Positions 21,234-30,358 of a stretch of DNA of 64,000 nt are shown piece after piece. A model generated the notes under the pieces. That model was not told the origin of the DNA and searched no databases. It worked only from the letters and a program-made list of their open reading frames with translations. The stretch comes from an uncultured Rhodobacterales bacterium. Its GTDB lineage: Bacteria; Pseudomonadota; Alphaproteobacteria; Rhodobacterales; Rhodobacteraceae. Positions within the stretch are counted from its first letter, which is position 1. The number at the start of each line of letters is the position of its first letter. The position numbers and the translations under genes were made by a program. The DNA is taken from positions 1 through 64,000 of the forward strand of contig CAIQOV010000014.1 of the NCBI GenBank assembly GCA_903873585.1, given 5' to 3'.

Positions 21234-21824
21234 TCACCCCAAGTCTATCCTGTCGCGCTGCCCCAAAGCAAAGCGGCGCAAGACCTGCGGGTAAAGGCGA
21301 TGTTCTTGCACCAAGACCCGTGCGGCCAAGGTGTCTGCCGTGTCACCGGGCAAAACCGCCACACGGGCTTGGCCAAGGATCGGGCCTGCATCCAGCTCTG
21401 GCGTCACCTCGTGCACCGAGCACCCCGCTTGCGTATCCTCCGCCTCTAGCGCGCGTTGGTGGGTGTGCAGGCCGGGGTATTTGTGCAAAAGTGACGGGTG
21501 GATGTTCAGCTTCTTGCCCGTAAAGGGACCGATGAAAGCGGGCGACAAAATGCGCATGAAGCCTGCAAGGCATAGAATATCGGGTGCAGCCGCCAAGATC
21601 GGTTCCAGAAGTGCCGCTTCAAAAGCCGCACGGTCGCCCCCAAAAGCCCGATGATCAACCGCTGCGGTCGCAAGGCCCTGTTCTGCCGCCCAAACCAGCC
21701 CCGACGCCGTAGGGTCATTCGAGGCAACCAAGACAGTCCGGCACGGGTGATCCCCCTGCATCGACCCAACCAAGGCCCGCATGTTAGAGCCACCCCCCGA
21801 AATCAGGATGGCAACGCGGATCAC
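21234..21824 (-). CDS. purN: Phosphoribosylglycinamide formyltransferase
   Basis: [57 protein letters not shown] overlap with purM. Confidence 0.96.
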   Translation of the reverse strand: MIRVAILISGGGSNMRALVGSMQGDHPCRTVLVASNDPTASGLVWAAEQGLATAAVDHRAFGGDRAAFEAALLEPILAAAPDILCLAGFMRILSPAFIGPFTGKKLNIHPSLLHKYPGLHTHQRALEAEDTQAGCSVHEVTPELDAGPILGQARVAVLPGDTADTLAARVLVQEHRLYPQVLRRFALGQRDRIDLG

Positions 21825-22870
21825 AAAAGCTTACCTTGGTAGATCACGCCTTCTCCGGCGACGATTTGGCCCAACTGAACAACGGTTTCGCCCAACTCGG
21901 CCAGAAGCGCGCTGATCGCTTCAGCCCGTGCGGGGTTAACCACCAAGATCATCCCGATGCCACAGTTGAAGGTTTTCAACAGTTCCGCCTCGGCCATGTT
22001 GGCTGTGCTTGCCAGCCAGCGAAACACTGGCGGCAGGGCCCAAGCGCCAAGGTCGATCTGGCAGGCAAGGCCCTCTGGCAGAACGCGGGGCGGGTTCTCG
22101 GTCAGCCCGCCGCCGGTGATATGGGCCAGCCCATGCACCCCACCCGCCCTGATCGCCGCCAGCGCCTGTTTGACATACAGCCGCGTCGGCGTCAGCAGGG
22201 CCGCGCCCAAGGTGCCGTCGCCAAAGGGGCAGGGCGCGTCCCAGCCAAGGCCCGACAGCTCTACCACTTTGCGCACAAAGGAATAGCCGTTGGAATGCAC
22301 CCCATCCGAGGCAAGGCCGATCAGCACATCGCCCGCAGCCACCCCGCGCGGCAGATCGCAGCCCCGCTCCATAGCGCCCACGGCAAAGCCCGCCAGATCA
22401 AAGTCGCCGCCGTGATACATCCCCGGCATCTCAGCCGTCTCGCCGCCAACCAGCGCGCAGCCTGACCGCTCGCAGCCCACAGAAATGCCCTCGATGATCG
22501 CGGTCGCTTGGTCGACATCCAGCTTGCCCGTGGCGAAGTAGTCTAAGAACAGCAGCGGCTCGGCCCCTTGGCAGACCAGATCGTTCACGCACATCGCGAC
22601 AAGGTCGATGCCGATGGTCGATACATTGCCCGTGTCAATTGCGATGCGCAGTTTGGTGCCCACACCGTCGGTGGCGGCGACCAGAATAGGGTCGTTGTAG
22701 CCTGCGGCCTTGAGATCAAATAAAGCGCCAAAACCGCCCAAACCCCCCATGCTGCCCGACCGGAGGGTGCGCTTGGCGGCAGGTTTGATCCGATCGACCA
22801 AGGCGTTGCCTGCGTCAATGTCAACGCCCGCGTCTGCATAGGTCAAGCCGTTGTGCCCAGATGCCATCAT
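21821..22870 (-). CDS. purM: Phosphoribosylformylglycinamidine cyclo-ligase
   Basis: [52 protein letters not shown]; start moved to MMASGHNG. Confidence 0.95.
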   Translation of the reverse strand: MMASGHNGLTYADAGVDIDAGNALVDRIKPAAKRTLRSGSMGGLGGFGALFDLKAAGYNDPILVAATDGVGTKLRIAIDTGNVSTIGIDLVAMCVNDLVCQGAEPLLFLDYFATGKLDVDQATAIIEGISVGCERSGCALVGGETAEMPGMYHGGDFDLAGFAVGAMERGCDLPRGVAAGDVLIGLASDGVHSNGYSFVRKVVELSGLGWDAPCPFGDGTLGAALLTPTRLYVKQALAAIRAGGVHGLAHITGGGLTENPPRVLPEGLACQIDLGAWALPPVFRWLASTANMAEAELLKTFNCGIGMILVVNPARAEAISALLAELGETVVQLGQIVAGEGVIYQGKLL

Positions 22871-22943
22871 TTCCCCCGCGTTTCGGATTTGCCGCCCGCA
22901 TAAAGCATCCCGCCCCCCCCCGCAACCGCACTTGGGGCCCCCA

Positions 22944-22997
22944 GCCTGCCGGACTGCGCAAGCCTGCCGGACTGCGCAAGCCTGCCAGACTGCGCAA
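22944..22997. repeat. Three tandem copies of an 18-bp unit
   Basis: GCCTGCCGGACTGCGCAA x2 then GCCTGCCAGACTGCGCAA (one mismatch), upstream of purM. Confidence 0.9.
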
Positions 22998-23059
22998 GGC
23001 TGCTTGACCCCAACCCCCACCATGGCCTAATCAAGCACAACGGTGGCCCCGTAAACGGC

Positions 23060-23135
23060 GGGCCTGTAGCTCAATGGTTAGAGCAGGGCGCTCATAACGC
23101 CTTGGTTGGGGGTTCGAGTCCCTCCGGGCCTACCA
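23060..23135 (+). tRNA. tRNA with CAT anticodon, probably tRNA-Ile2 (lysidine type)
   Basis: GGGCCTGTAGCTCAATGGTTAGAGCAGGGCGCTCATAACGCCTTGGTTGGGGGTTCGAGTCCCTCCGGGCCTACCA folds as cloverleaf; anticodon loop CTCATAA; TTGGT variable region resembles ileX-type. Confidence 0.85.
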
Positions 23136-23173
23136 CTTCTTCGCAATTTCAGCAGATTAGGCGCAGCCCGCGG

Positions 23174-23728
23174 CTAATTTTGCAACTCTGGATAAAAGCA
23201 CGGCACCCAATGCTCGCGCAGCAGGGTTGTTGTGGCGGCATCCGGATTGTCAAGATTATAGGCCCCTTCGCACAGCCCGATGTCGTGCAGTTGCACCGTC
23301 AACAGGTTTCGCGCGCTGCACGCTTGTGGCCCCACCGCCGGATCGCTTGACTCGCGACATGTCGCGTTGGCCTCGGTCCAGTCGGCAATCAACCAGTCCA
23401 TCGCGTCCGCCTGATCCGACCGCGCCCCCGCTGCCCAATAGCTGTAAAGGGCCTGCATCAGCACGTCTGCGATACACTCCGCATCCGCCCCGCAATCGCG
23501 CCGCGCTTGTAGGGCAGGGCGGGCGATGGCTTTGGCCGCCGCCGCGTGGTCGATGCTGACCTGCGCAAAAGCCTCCGCCCCCGCCGCTTCGAGCGTTGAC
23601 AGGTCGGCGCTGTCGCAAATCGCCAGTTCATAGGGCTTTGTGGCCTGCGCGCAGTCAAAACTCGGCTCTTGCGCCCAAACGGGTTGTGCCAGCGACAGGG
23701 CCAAACCAAATATCCAAACGGCTTTCAT
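23174..23728 (-). CDS. Secreted protein with lysozyme-inhibitor LprI-like N-terminal region
   Basis: Signal peptide MKAVWIFGLALSLAQPVWAQ, then SFDCAQATKPYELAICDSADLSTLE, LprI/DUF1311-like cysteine pattern. Confidence 0.75.
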   Translation of the reverse strand: MKAVWIFGLALSLAQPVWAQEPSFDCAQATKPYELAICDSADLSTLEAAGAEAFAQVSIDHAAAAKAIARPALQARRDCGADAECIADVLMQALYSYWAAGARSDQADAMDWLIADWTEANATCRESSDPAVGPQACSARNLLTVQLHDIGLCEGAYNLDNPDAATTTLLREHWVPCFYPELQN

Positions 23729-23846
23729 GATACGCTCGCAACTTAGGGCGCTTGATACAGGCGCAAATACTAACGCCGCCGAACCTTTTGGAAAAGATGA
23801 TTTACCCCTGCCGCAGCGCAATCCATCATTCGCATGATTTGGAAAG

Positions 23847-23920
23847 TGGAGGCGGGTATCGGAATCGAACCGATCTACATGGATTTGCAATCCAGCGCAT
23901 AGCCTGCCTGCCCACCCGCC
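23847..23920 (-). tRNA. tRNA-Cys (GCA anticodon)
   Basis: Reverse complement GGCGGGTGGGCAGGCAGGCTATGCGCTGGATTGCAAATCCATGTAGATCGGTTCGATTCCGATACCCGCCTCCA folds with TTGCAAA anticodon loop. Confidence 0.95.
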
Positions 23921-24105
23921 AGAGTGGTCGCATTCACCTAATCCAACAGCTTTGTCGGTGCAAGAGGGGAACGCCACAAAAGCCCGACGCACTCCATCCA
24001 GCCAACATAGGCCAATGGTTGGTCTGCGGGGGTGTGAAGCCCGCGCCGACGTTGGGCCCACGCGCGGTGCTGGACAGATGGGTGCGAAGGCCCGATATAA
24101 GCGTC

Positions 24106-26025
24106 ATGTCCCTACCGCCCGGCTTTCTTGATGAGGTACGCTTCCGTCTGACCCTGTCGCAGGTTGTCGGGCGCAAAGTCACGTGGGATGCGCGCAAGTC
24201 GAACATGGCCAAGGGCGACTATTGGGCGCCTTGCCCCTTTCACCAAGAAAAATCGCCTTCGTTCCACGTTGATGATCGCAAGGGGTTTTACTATTGCTTT
24301 GGCTGCCACGCCAAAGGCGATGCGCTGACCTTTGTGAAGGAAACCGAAAACCTGTCCTTCATGGAAGCGGTTGAACTTCTCGCCCGTGAAGCCGGCATGG
24401 TGATGCCCGCACGCGACCCGCAGGATGTGCAACGCACCGATACCCGCAACCAGTTGACCGATGTCATGGAAGAGGCGGTCAAGTGGTTCCGCCTACAGCT
24501 TAAGACCTCTGCCGCAGCCGAAGCCCGCGCCTATCTGGCCAAGCGTGGGTTGACTGAAGCGGCACAAGACCGCTGGCACCTTGGCTTTGCGCCTGACACC
24601 CGTCAGGGCCTGTTTCAGGCGCTGACCCAAAAGGGCATCGCCGCCGCCCGTGTCGTCGAGGCGGGCCTGTGCATTCAGCCCGAAGACGACACCGCCCCTT
24701 ACGACCGCTTTCGCGGCCGCATCATCTTTCCCATCCGTGACGGGCGGGGCAGGGCGATTTCGCTGGGCGGGCGCGCGATGGACCCGAACGCGCGGGCCAA
24801 GTATCTGAACGGCCCCGAAACGCCGCTGTTCGACAAAGGCCGCAACCTGTTCAACATCGGCCCCGCGCGCGAAGCGGCGGGCAAGGGCCAGCCTTTGATT
24901 GTGGCCGAAGGCTATATGGACGTGATTGCCCTGTCCGAGGCAGGTTTCACCGCCGCCGTCGCCCCCTTGGGAACGGCCATTACCGAAGATCAGTTGCGCC
25001 TGATGTGGCGTGTGTCGGATGAACCGCTGATTGCGCTTGATGGCGACACGGCGGGCATACGCGCAGCGTTGCGGTTGGTTGACCTTGCCTTGCCGCTGTT
25101 GGAAGCGGGCAAGGGCCTGCGCTTTGTGCTGCTGCCGGGGGGGCAAGACCCCGACGATCTGATCAAATCCCAAGGCGCGCCCGCCATGAAGGCGCTGCTT
25201 GAGGCCGCCCGCCCCATGGTCAACCTGTTGTGGCAGCGCGAGACTGAGGGGAAGGTGTTCGATTCCCCCGAACGCAAAGCCGCGCTCGACAAAACCCTGC
25301 GCGCCCTGATCGCCCGCATCGCCGATCCGTCGATCCGCAGCCATTACACCGAAGAAATCCGCCGCCTGCGCGCCACGCTGTTTGGCCCCGCTGTCAAACC
25401 CTTCCGCCCATGGACTCCGCGCACCAAGGGCCAAAAGGTCGAGGTTGATGCCCAGCCCCTATCTTCCACCCGCGCCTCATCTCTTGTGCGCGGCGATGAT
25501 GCGACGGACGAAGAACTGCGCGAGGCGGTTATTCTTGCCATCCTCATCACCCACCCCAGCCTGATCCGTCGCTTTGAATCTGATCTAGAGCGGTTGGATC
25601 TGTCAAACGAAGACCACCGCACCCTGCGCGCAACGCTTCTTACCTCGCGTCCTAATGAACTGCGCGCCAATCTTCAGGGCCTGAGTGCCCTTGAAGATGT
25701 GATGGCGCGCCCCCATGTGCTGATTGCACCCCCCGTGCGCAATCAAAAGGACACAGACCTTGCCCTGATGTGCTTGGCCGAAGAATTCGCCAAACTCGAC
25801 GCGCGTCGCGGTGCGCGGCGCGAGGTGGAAGAGGCGGTCGAAGACCTGACAGGCGTGGCCGATGAAGGGCTGACATGGCGCTTGGCCCAAGCCGCATCGG
25901 CCCGTCACCGCGCCGATCACCCCAACCGCGACGATACAGCCGATCTGGGCGAAGACCGCAACGCCCTGTCAAACCACCTGCAAAGCCTGATCGATTCGAA
26001 GGTCTGGGAAAAGAAACGTTCCTAA
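24106..26025 (+). CDS. dnaG: DNA primase
   Basis: Zinc-binding CPFHQEKSPSFHVDDRKGFYYCFGCHAKGD and TOPRIM VAEGYMDVIAL; start moved to MSLPPGFLDE. Confidence 0.96.
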   Translation: MSLPPGFLDEVRFRLTLSQVVGRKVTWDARKSNMAKGDYWAPCPFHQEKSPSFHVDDRKGFYYCFGCHAKGDALTFVKETENLSFMEAVELLAREAGMVMPARDPQDVQRTDTRNQLTDVMEEAVKWFRLQLKTSAAAEARAYLAKRGLTEAAQDRWHLGFAPDTRQGLFQALTQKGIAAARVVEAGLCIQPEDDTAPYDRFRGRIIFPIRDGRGRAISLGGRAMDPNARAKYLNGPETPLFDKGRNLFNIGPAREAAGKGQPLIVAEGYMDVIALSEAGFTAAVAPLGTAITEDQLRLMWRVSDEPLIALDGDTAGIRAALRLVDLALPLLEAGKGLRFVLLPGGQDPDDLIKSQGAPAMKALLEAARPMVNLLWQRETEGKVFDSPERKAALDKTLRALIARIADPSIRSHYTEEIRRLRATLFGPAVKPFRPWTPRTKGQKVEVDAQPLSSTRASSLVRGDDATDEELREAVILAILITHPSLIRRFESDLERLDLSNEDHRTLRATLLTSRPNELRANLQGLSALEDVMARPHVLIAPPVRNQKDTDLALMCLAEEFAKLDARRGARREVEEAVEDLTGVADEGLTWRLAQAASARHRADHPNRDDTADLGEDRNALSNHLQSLIDSKVWEKKRS

Positions 26026-26124
26026 GACCCTGCAACTCCCCCGCGATTCGGAGTATTAGACCGAACCTGCGCCTGATTCGTAACTGATTCGCCCCCCTGA
26101 TTCGCATCCCTCATCGGAGTCCCC

Positions 26125-28128
26125 ATGGCCCCCAAAGACAATGACGACGTGAAGCCCGAAGGCGAAGAGCAAGATGTCTCGCTTGACCTAAGCCAAGCCG
26201 CCGTCAAACGGATGATCGCCGACGCCAGAGAGCGCGGCTATATCACCTATGATCAGCTGAACTCTGTCATGCCCCCAGAACAGGTGTCGTCCGAGCAGAT
26301 CGAAGATGTGATGTCGATGCTGTCGGAAATGGGCATCAACATTATTGAGAACGAAGAGGGCGAAGAGGCCGAGGTAGAGGGCGGCGAACTGGTCGAAACT
26401 TCCTCCTCTGCGCGCGATGTCGCCGTGGTTACCTCGACGACCGAGGCGCTTGATCGCACCGATGACCCGGTGCGGATGTACCTGCGCGAAATGGGTTCGG
26501 TTGAACTTTTGTCGCGCGAAGGCGAAATTGCCATCGCCAAGCGGATTGAAGCAGGCCGCAACACGATGATTGCGGGCCTGTGCGAAAGCCCGCTGACCTT
26601 TCAGGCCATCATCATCTGGCGCGATGAACTTCTGACCGAAGACATTTTGCTGCGCGATGTGATCGACCTAGAAGCCACCTTTGGCCGCAGCCTTGAGGGC
26701 GAAGAAGGCATCGTTGGCGCAGAAATCGACGGGCTGGATATTGACGGCGTCTCTGCCGCCCCGCGCCGTGCGGCGGGCGACGAACCCGAACTGGACGCTG
26801 ACGGCAACCCCCTGATGGGCGCTGTCGAAGATGACGAAGACGACGAAGACGGCGTGGCCATGTCTTTGGCCGCAATGGAAGCGGCGCTAAAGCCGCAGGT
26901 CTTGGAAACGCTGGACAAGATCGCCGAAGACTACGGCAAATTGGAAGAAATGCAAAACCTGCGCATGGATGCCGCTTTGACCGTGAAAACCCAGTTCTCG
27001 GCGGTTGACGAGGCGGCGTATCAGCAGCTGCGCTCGGAAATCGTTAAGCTGGTCAACGAATTGCACCTGCACAACAACCGCATCGAAGCGCTGATTGACC
27101 AGCTTTACGGCATCAACCGCAAGATCATGGTGATCAATTCCGGCATGGTGAAGCTGGCCGACGCCGCCCGCATCAACCGCCGCGAGTTTATCGACGAATA
27201 TCAAGGCTACGAACTTGACCCGACATGGGTTGACCGCATGGCCGCCAAAGCTGGCCGTGGCTGGCAGGTTTTGATCGAAAAAAGCCGTGCCGCGATTGAC
27301 GATCTGCGTGGCGAAATGGCCGACGTTGGCAAATATGTCGGCGTCGATATTTCCGAATTCCGCCGCATCGTGAACCAAGTGCAAAAGGGCGAGAAAGAGG
27401 CGCGGCAGGCCAAAAAGGAAATGGTCGAAGCCAACCTGCGTCTGGTGATCTCGATTGCCAAGAAATATACCAACCGTGGTTTGCAATTCTTGGACCTGAT
27501 CCAAGAAGGCAATATCGGCCTGATGAAAGCCGTTGATAAGTTTGAATATCGTCGCGGCTACAAGTTTTCGACCTATGCCACATGGTGGATCCGTCAGGCC
27601 ATCACACGCTCGATCGCCGATCAAGCCCGCACCATCCGCATTCCGGTGCATATGATCGAGACGATCAACAAACTGGTGCGCACCGGTCGGCAAATGCTGC
27701 ACGAAATTGGCCGCGAACCCACGCCAGAAGAATTGGCCGCCAAGTTGCAAATGCCTTTGGAAAAAGTGCGCAAGGTGATGAAAATCGCCAAAGAGCCGAT
27801 TTCCTTGGAAACCCCGATTGGCGATGAAGAAGACAGCCAACTGGGCGATTTTATCGAAGATAAAAACGCCATCCTGCCGCTGGATTCGGCCATTCAGGAA
27901 AACCTGAAAGAAACCACAACCCGCGTGCTGGCCAGCCTGACCCCGCGCGAAGAACGCGTGCTGCGGATGCGCTTTGGCATCGGCATGAACACCGACCACA
28001 CGCTGGAAGAGGTGGGCCAACAGTTCAGCGTCACCCGCGAACGCATCCGCCAGATCGAAGCGAAAGCGCTGCGCAAGCTAAAGCACCCCAGCCGCAGCCG
28101 GAAGTTGCGCAGTTTCTTGGATCAATAA
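26125..28128 (+). CDS. rpoD: RNA polymerase sigma factor RpoD (sigma-70)
   Basis: Region 2 ([36 protein letters not shown]) and region 4 ([42 protein letters not shown]). Confidence 0.98.
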   Translation: MAPKDNDDVKPEGEEQDVSLDLSQAAVKRMIADARERGYITYDQLNSVMPPEQVSSEQIEDVMSMLSEMGINIIENEEGEEAEVEGGELVETSSSARDVAVVTSTTEALDRTDDPVRMYLREMGSVELLSREGEIAIAKRIEAGRNTMIAGLCESPLTFQAIIIWRDELLTEDILLRDVIDLEATFGRSLEGEEGIVGAEIDGLDIDGVSAAPRRAAGDEPELDADGNPLMGAVEDDEDDEDGVAMSLAAMEAALKPQVLETLDKIAEDYGKLEEMQNLRMDAALTVKTQFSAVDEAAYQQLRSEIVKLVNELHLHNNRIEALIDQLYGINRKIMVINSGMVKLADAARINRREFIDEYQGYELDPTWVDRMAAKAGRGWQVLIEKSRAAIDDLRGEMADVGKYVGVDISEFRRIVNQVQKGEKEARQAKKEMVEANLRLVISIAKKYTNRGLQFLDLIQEGNIGLMKAVDKFEYRRGYKFSTYATWWIRQAITRSIADQARTIRIPVHMIETINKLVRTGRQMLHEIGREPTPEELAAKLQMPLEKVRKVMKIAKEPISLETPIGDEEDSQLGDFIEDKNAILPLDSAIQENLKETTTRVLASLTPREERVLRMRFGIGMNTDHTLEEVGQQFSVTRERIRQIEAKALRKLKHPSRSRKLRSFLDQ

Positions 28129-28133
28129 TGTGC

Positions 28134-28157
28134 GGTGCGTGCAAGCACGCACCCTAC
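28134..28157 (-). repeat. REP-like element 1 (hairpin plus CTAC, i.e. GTAG on minus strand)
   Basis: GGTGCGTGCAAGCACGCACC-CTAC. Confidence 0.75.
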
Positions 28158-28174
28158 CAACGGGGATTGAGAAG

Positions 28175-28240
28175 GTAGGGTGCGTGCTTGCACGCACCGC
28201 CTCGCCCCCGCGCAAGGGTGCGTGAAATCACGCACCCTAC
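28175..28240. repeat. REP doublet (REPIN-like) 1
   Basis: GTAG-GGTGCGTGCTTGCACGCACC (28175-28198) facing GGTGCGTGAAATCACGCACC-CTAC (28217-28240). Confidence 0.8.
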
Positions 28241-28243
28241 CCA

Positions 28244-28294
28244 CTGAAGCATCCGATCAGAAGCCGGAAGTTGCGGAGTTTCTTGGATCAATAT
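28244..28294 (+). pseudogene. Second, diverged copy of the last 17 codons of rpoD
   Basis: CTG AAG CAT CCG ATC AGA AGC CGG AAG TTG CGG AGT TTC TTG GAT CAA TAT translates to [17 protein letters not shown] versus [16 protein letters not shown] of rpoD. Confidence 0.85.
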
Positions 28295-28295
28295 C

Positions 28296-28356
28296 GTAGG
28301 GTGCGTGCTTGCACGCACCACCCCGCGCCATGGGTGCGTGAAATCACGCACCCTAC
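28296..28356. repeat. REP doublet (REPIN-like) 2
   Basis: GTAG-GGTGCGTGCTTGCACGCACC (28296-28319) facing GGTGCGTGAAATCACGCACC-CTAC (28333-28356). Confidence 0.8.
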
Positions 28357-28438
28357 CCACTAGATTTGTGGACGAAGTCCGCGAAAGGTTGGATCGCGCA
28401 ACAAACTGGAGGAGGTGGTAGGTACTCCTGCCCCCCCC

Positions 28439-28467
28439 TTGACTCCATGTACGCAATCACGTACATT
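28439..28467 (+). promoter_or_regulatory. Putative promoter with overlapping palindromic operator of the toxin-antitoxin operon
   Basis: TTGACT-N17-TACATT; perfect inverted repeat ATGTACG-CAATCA-CGTACAT (28447-28466) immediately upstream of the antitoxin ATG. Confidence 0.7.
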
Positions 28468-28474
28468 CCCCCTC

Positions 28475-28750
28475 ATGAAAACCCTCTCCTCCACCGAACT
28501 GCGCGCCAATCTTTCCGCTGTCATGGACCGCGTGAATGATGATCATGAACCCGTCATCGTCCACCGCGCCAAGGGCAAGCCTGTGGTCATGGTCAGTCTG
28601 GAAGACTGGGCCAGCATGGATGAGACGACTTATCTTACGTCGTCTCCCGCCAACAAAGCCGCCCTCGACGAGGCGATCCGCGGCCTGAGCGCGGGCGAGC
28701 CGGCCATCGTTAAGACGATGGAAGAGTTGGAAGCGATGGCGCGGGATTGA
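28475..28750 (+). CDS. Type II antitoxin, Phd/YefM family
   Basis: MKTLSSTELRANLSAVMDRVNDDHEPVIVHRAKGKPVVMVSLEDW. Confidence 0.95.
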   Translation: MKTLSSTELRANLSAVMDRVNDDHEPVIVHRAKGKPVVMVSLEDWASMDETTYLTSSPANKAALDEAIRGLSAGEPAIVKTMEELEAMARD

Positions 28751-29007
28751 ACATCGTCTTTCATGCCTCCGCGTTTGACCAATATGTCGAATGGCAAAGG
28801 ATTGATCGCACACTTCTGGCCAAGATCAACCGCCTGATTGCCGAATGCCAGCGCCATCCGTTTGAAGGCACGGGCAAGCCAGAACCGCTGCGCGGCGATT
28901 ATTCCGGATGGTGGTCGCGCCGGATCGACCGTGAGCATCGCTTGGTGTACCGTGTCTCAGGAAACGTGCTAGAAATCGCCCAGTGCCGCTATCACTACCA
29001 AGGTTAA
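28747..29007 (+). CDS. yoeB: Txe/YoeB family addiction module toxin
   Basis: INRLIAECQRHPFEGTGKPEPLRGDYSGWWSRRIDREHRLVYRV ... CRYHYQG; overlaps antitoxin stop. Confidence 0.96.
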   Translation: MNIVFHASAFDQYVEWQRIDRTLLAKINRLIAECQRHPFEGTGKPEPLRGDYSGWWSRRIDREHRLVYRVSGNVLEIAQCRYHYQG

Positions 29008-29016
29008 GGTGCCCCC

Positions 29017-29286
29017 ATGTCCCTGCTCTCTCGCCTCTTTTCCAAATCTTCCCCCAAGGCCCCCGAACCCATTGTGCACAAAGACTGCCGCATCTTTGCC
29101 CAGCCAGTGGCGGCATCGGGCGGCCACCGCATCGCGGCGCGCATTGAAAAAGACATTGCAGGCCAGACCAAGACCCACCTGATGCAGCGCGCCGATACCT
29201 GCACGTCGCTGCAAGAGGCGAGTGACCTGTCGATCGCCAAGGCCCGCCAAGCGATTGACCAGTTGGGCGACACACTCTTTGTCTAA
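29017..29286 (+). CDS. HlyU-family small protein
   Basis: 89 aa; IFAQPVAASGGHRIAARIEKDIAGQTKTHLMQRADTCTSLQEASDLSIAKARQAIDQLGDTLF. Confidence 0.75.
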   Translation: MSLLSRLFSKSSPKAPEPIVHKDCRIFAQPVAASGGHRIAARIEKDIAGQTKTHLMQRADTCTSLQEASDLSIAKARQAIDQLGDTLFV

Positions 29287-29351
29287 ACCCATAGACGCCG
29301 CGCGCCCATTGGCCTAAGGCCGTGCCATGCCCCCCCTTGCCGGAGCCTGCC

Positions 29352-29744
29352 ATGACCGAACCTGAAACCACCGTCACGCCCCTTACCGCCCAACGCGCCC
29401 GCGCCGCGATCCGCATCGTGGGCCAAGCCCTGCAAGCGGGTGAGATGGCTGTGACCTATTCCGAACTTGCCCGCCGCTTGGGCATGTCGAAGGTGAACGG
29501 GCAGGGGCTGAACGCCTATCTGATCGAAGCCGCAGCGATTTGTGCCGAACTGGGCCTGCCCAATATTGGTGTGCTGGTTGTATCACAAGACTCTTTGGCC
29601 GCAGGCACCCCGATGCCAGCCGAAGGGTCGCTTTCGGCCACGTTCTACGCCAAGACCGGCCTTGACCGCGAGGATGTTCCCGCCGAACAGGCTCGCCTGC
29701 GCGCGGTGGATTGGGCCGCCGCTTTGGCCCGCCTAGACGCCTGA
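29352..29744 (+). CDS. Hypothetical protein (130 aa) with winged-helix-like VTYSELARRLGM segment
   Basis: Intact ORF with plausible start; no confident family assignment. Confidence 0.65.
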   Translation: MTEPETTVTPLTAQRARAAIRIVGQALQAGEMAVTYSELARRLGMSKVNGQGLNAYLIEAAAICAELGLPNIGVLVVSQDSLAAGTPMPAEGSLSATFYAKTGLDREDVPAEQARLRAVDWAAALARLDA

Positions 29745-29890
29745 CCTGATCGCGTGCTGCCACAGTCTATATCTAGCGGGCGCATATTCCCCCTAGCCTA
29801 AGGCTGCGCTCTGCCCCTATACTTATCCACAAGGGGCGGGTGAGCCGCTATGACAAGCTTTGGCAGGTAACAACAAAAAGGTGCAAGCCC

Positions 29891-30358
29891 ATGCGCTGCC
29901 CATTCTGCGGCAATATTGACACGCAAGTGAAAGACTCCCGTCCAGCCGAAGATCACGTTTCGATCCGGCGCAGGCGCTTTTGTCAGGCTTGCGGCGGTCG
30001 CTTTACCACCTATGAACGCGTGCAACTGCGCGATCTGGTGGTGATCAAATCATCGGGCAAGCGCGAGGATTTTGACCGTTCCAAGCTGGAACGGTCCATC
30101 CGCATCGCGATGCAAAAGCGCCCGATTGATCCAGACCGGATAGATCAGATGATTTCCGGCATCGTGCGGCGTTTGGAAAGTTTGGGTGATACCGACATTC
30201 CGTCAAAAACGATTGGCGAGATTGTGATGGAAAGCCTCGCACGGATCGACACCGTCGGCTATGTGCGCTTTGCCAGCGTTTACAAGAACTTCCAAGCGGC
30301 AGATGACTTTGACCGCTTTGTTTCCGAACTGCGCCCGATGCCCAGCACCGATGACTGA
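29891..30358 (+). CDS. nrdR: Transcriptional repressor NrdR
   Basis: [46 protein letters not shown]. Confidence 0.97.
   Translation: MRCPFCGNIDTQVKDSRPAEDHVSIRRRRFCQACGGRFTTYERVQLRDLVVIKSSGKREDFDRSKLERSIRIAMQKRPIDPDRIDQMISGIVRRLESLGDTDIPSKTIGEIVMESLARIDTVGYVRFASVYKNFQAADDFDRFVSELRPMPSTDD

Noticed and set aside
23752-24105. N-terminal extension of dnaG in the ORF track
   Set aside because: Runs through the tRNA-Cys gene; conserved primase N-terminus begins at MSLPPGFLDE
23752-24105. Mobile element boundaries at the tRNA genes
   Set aside because: No integrase, no att-like direct repeat found beside tRNA-Cys, tRNA-Glu or the CAT tRNA
24493-25434. 313-aa minus-strand ORF
   Set aside because: Antisense to dnaG; shadow ORF
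26887-28020. 377-aa minus-strand ORF
   Set aside because: Antisense to rpoD; shadow ORF
28134-28356. CRISPR-like array
   Set aside because: Repeats are palindromes in alternating orientation with no regular unique spacers; fits REP/REPIN instead
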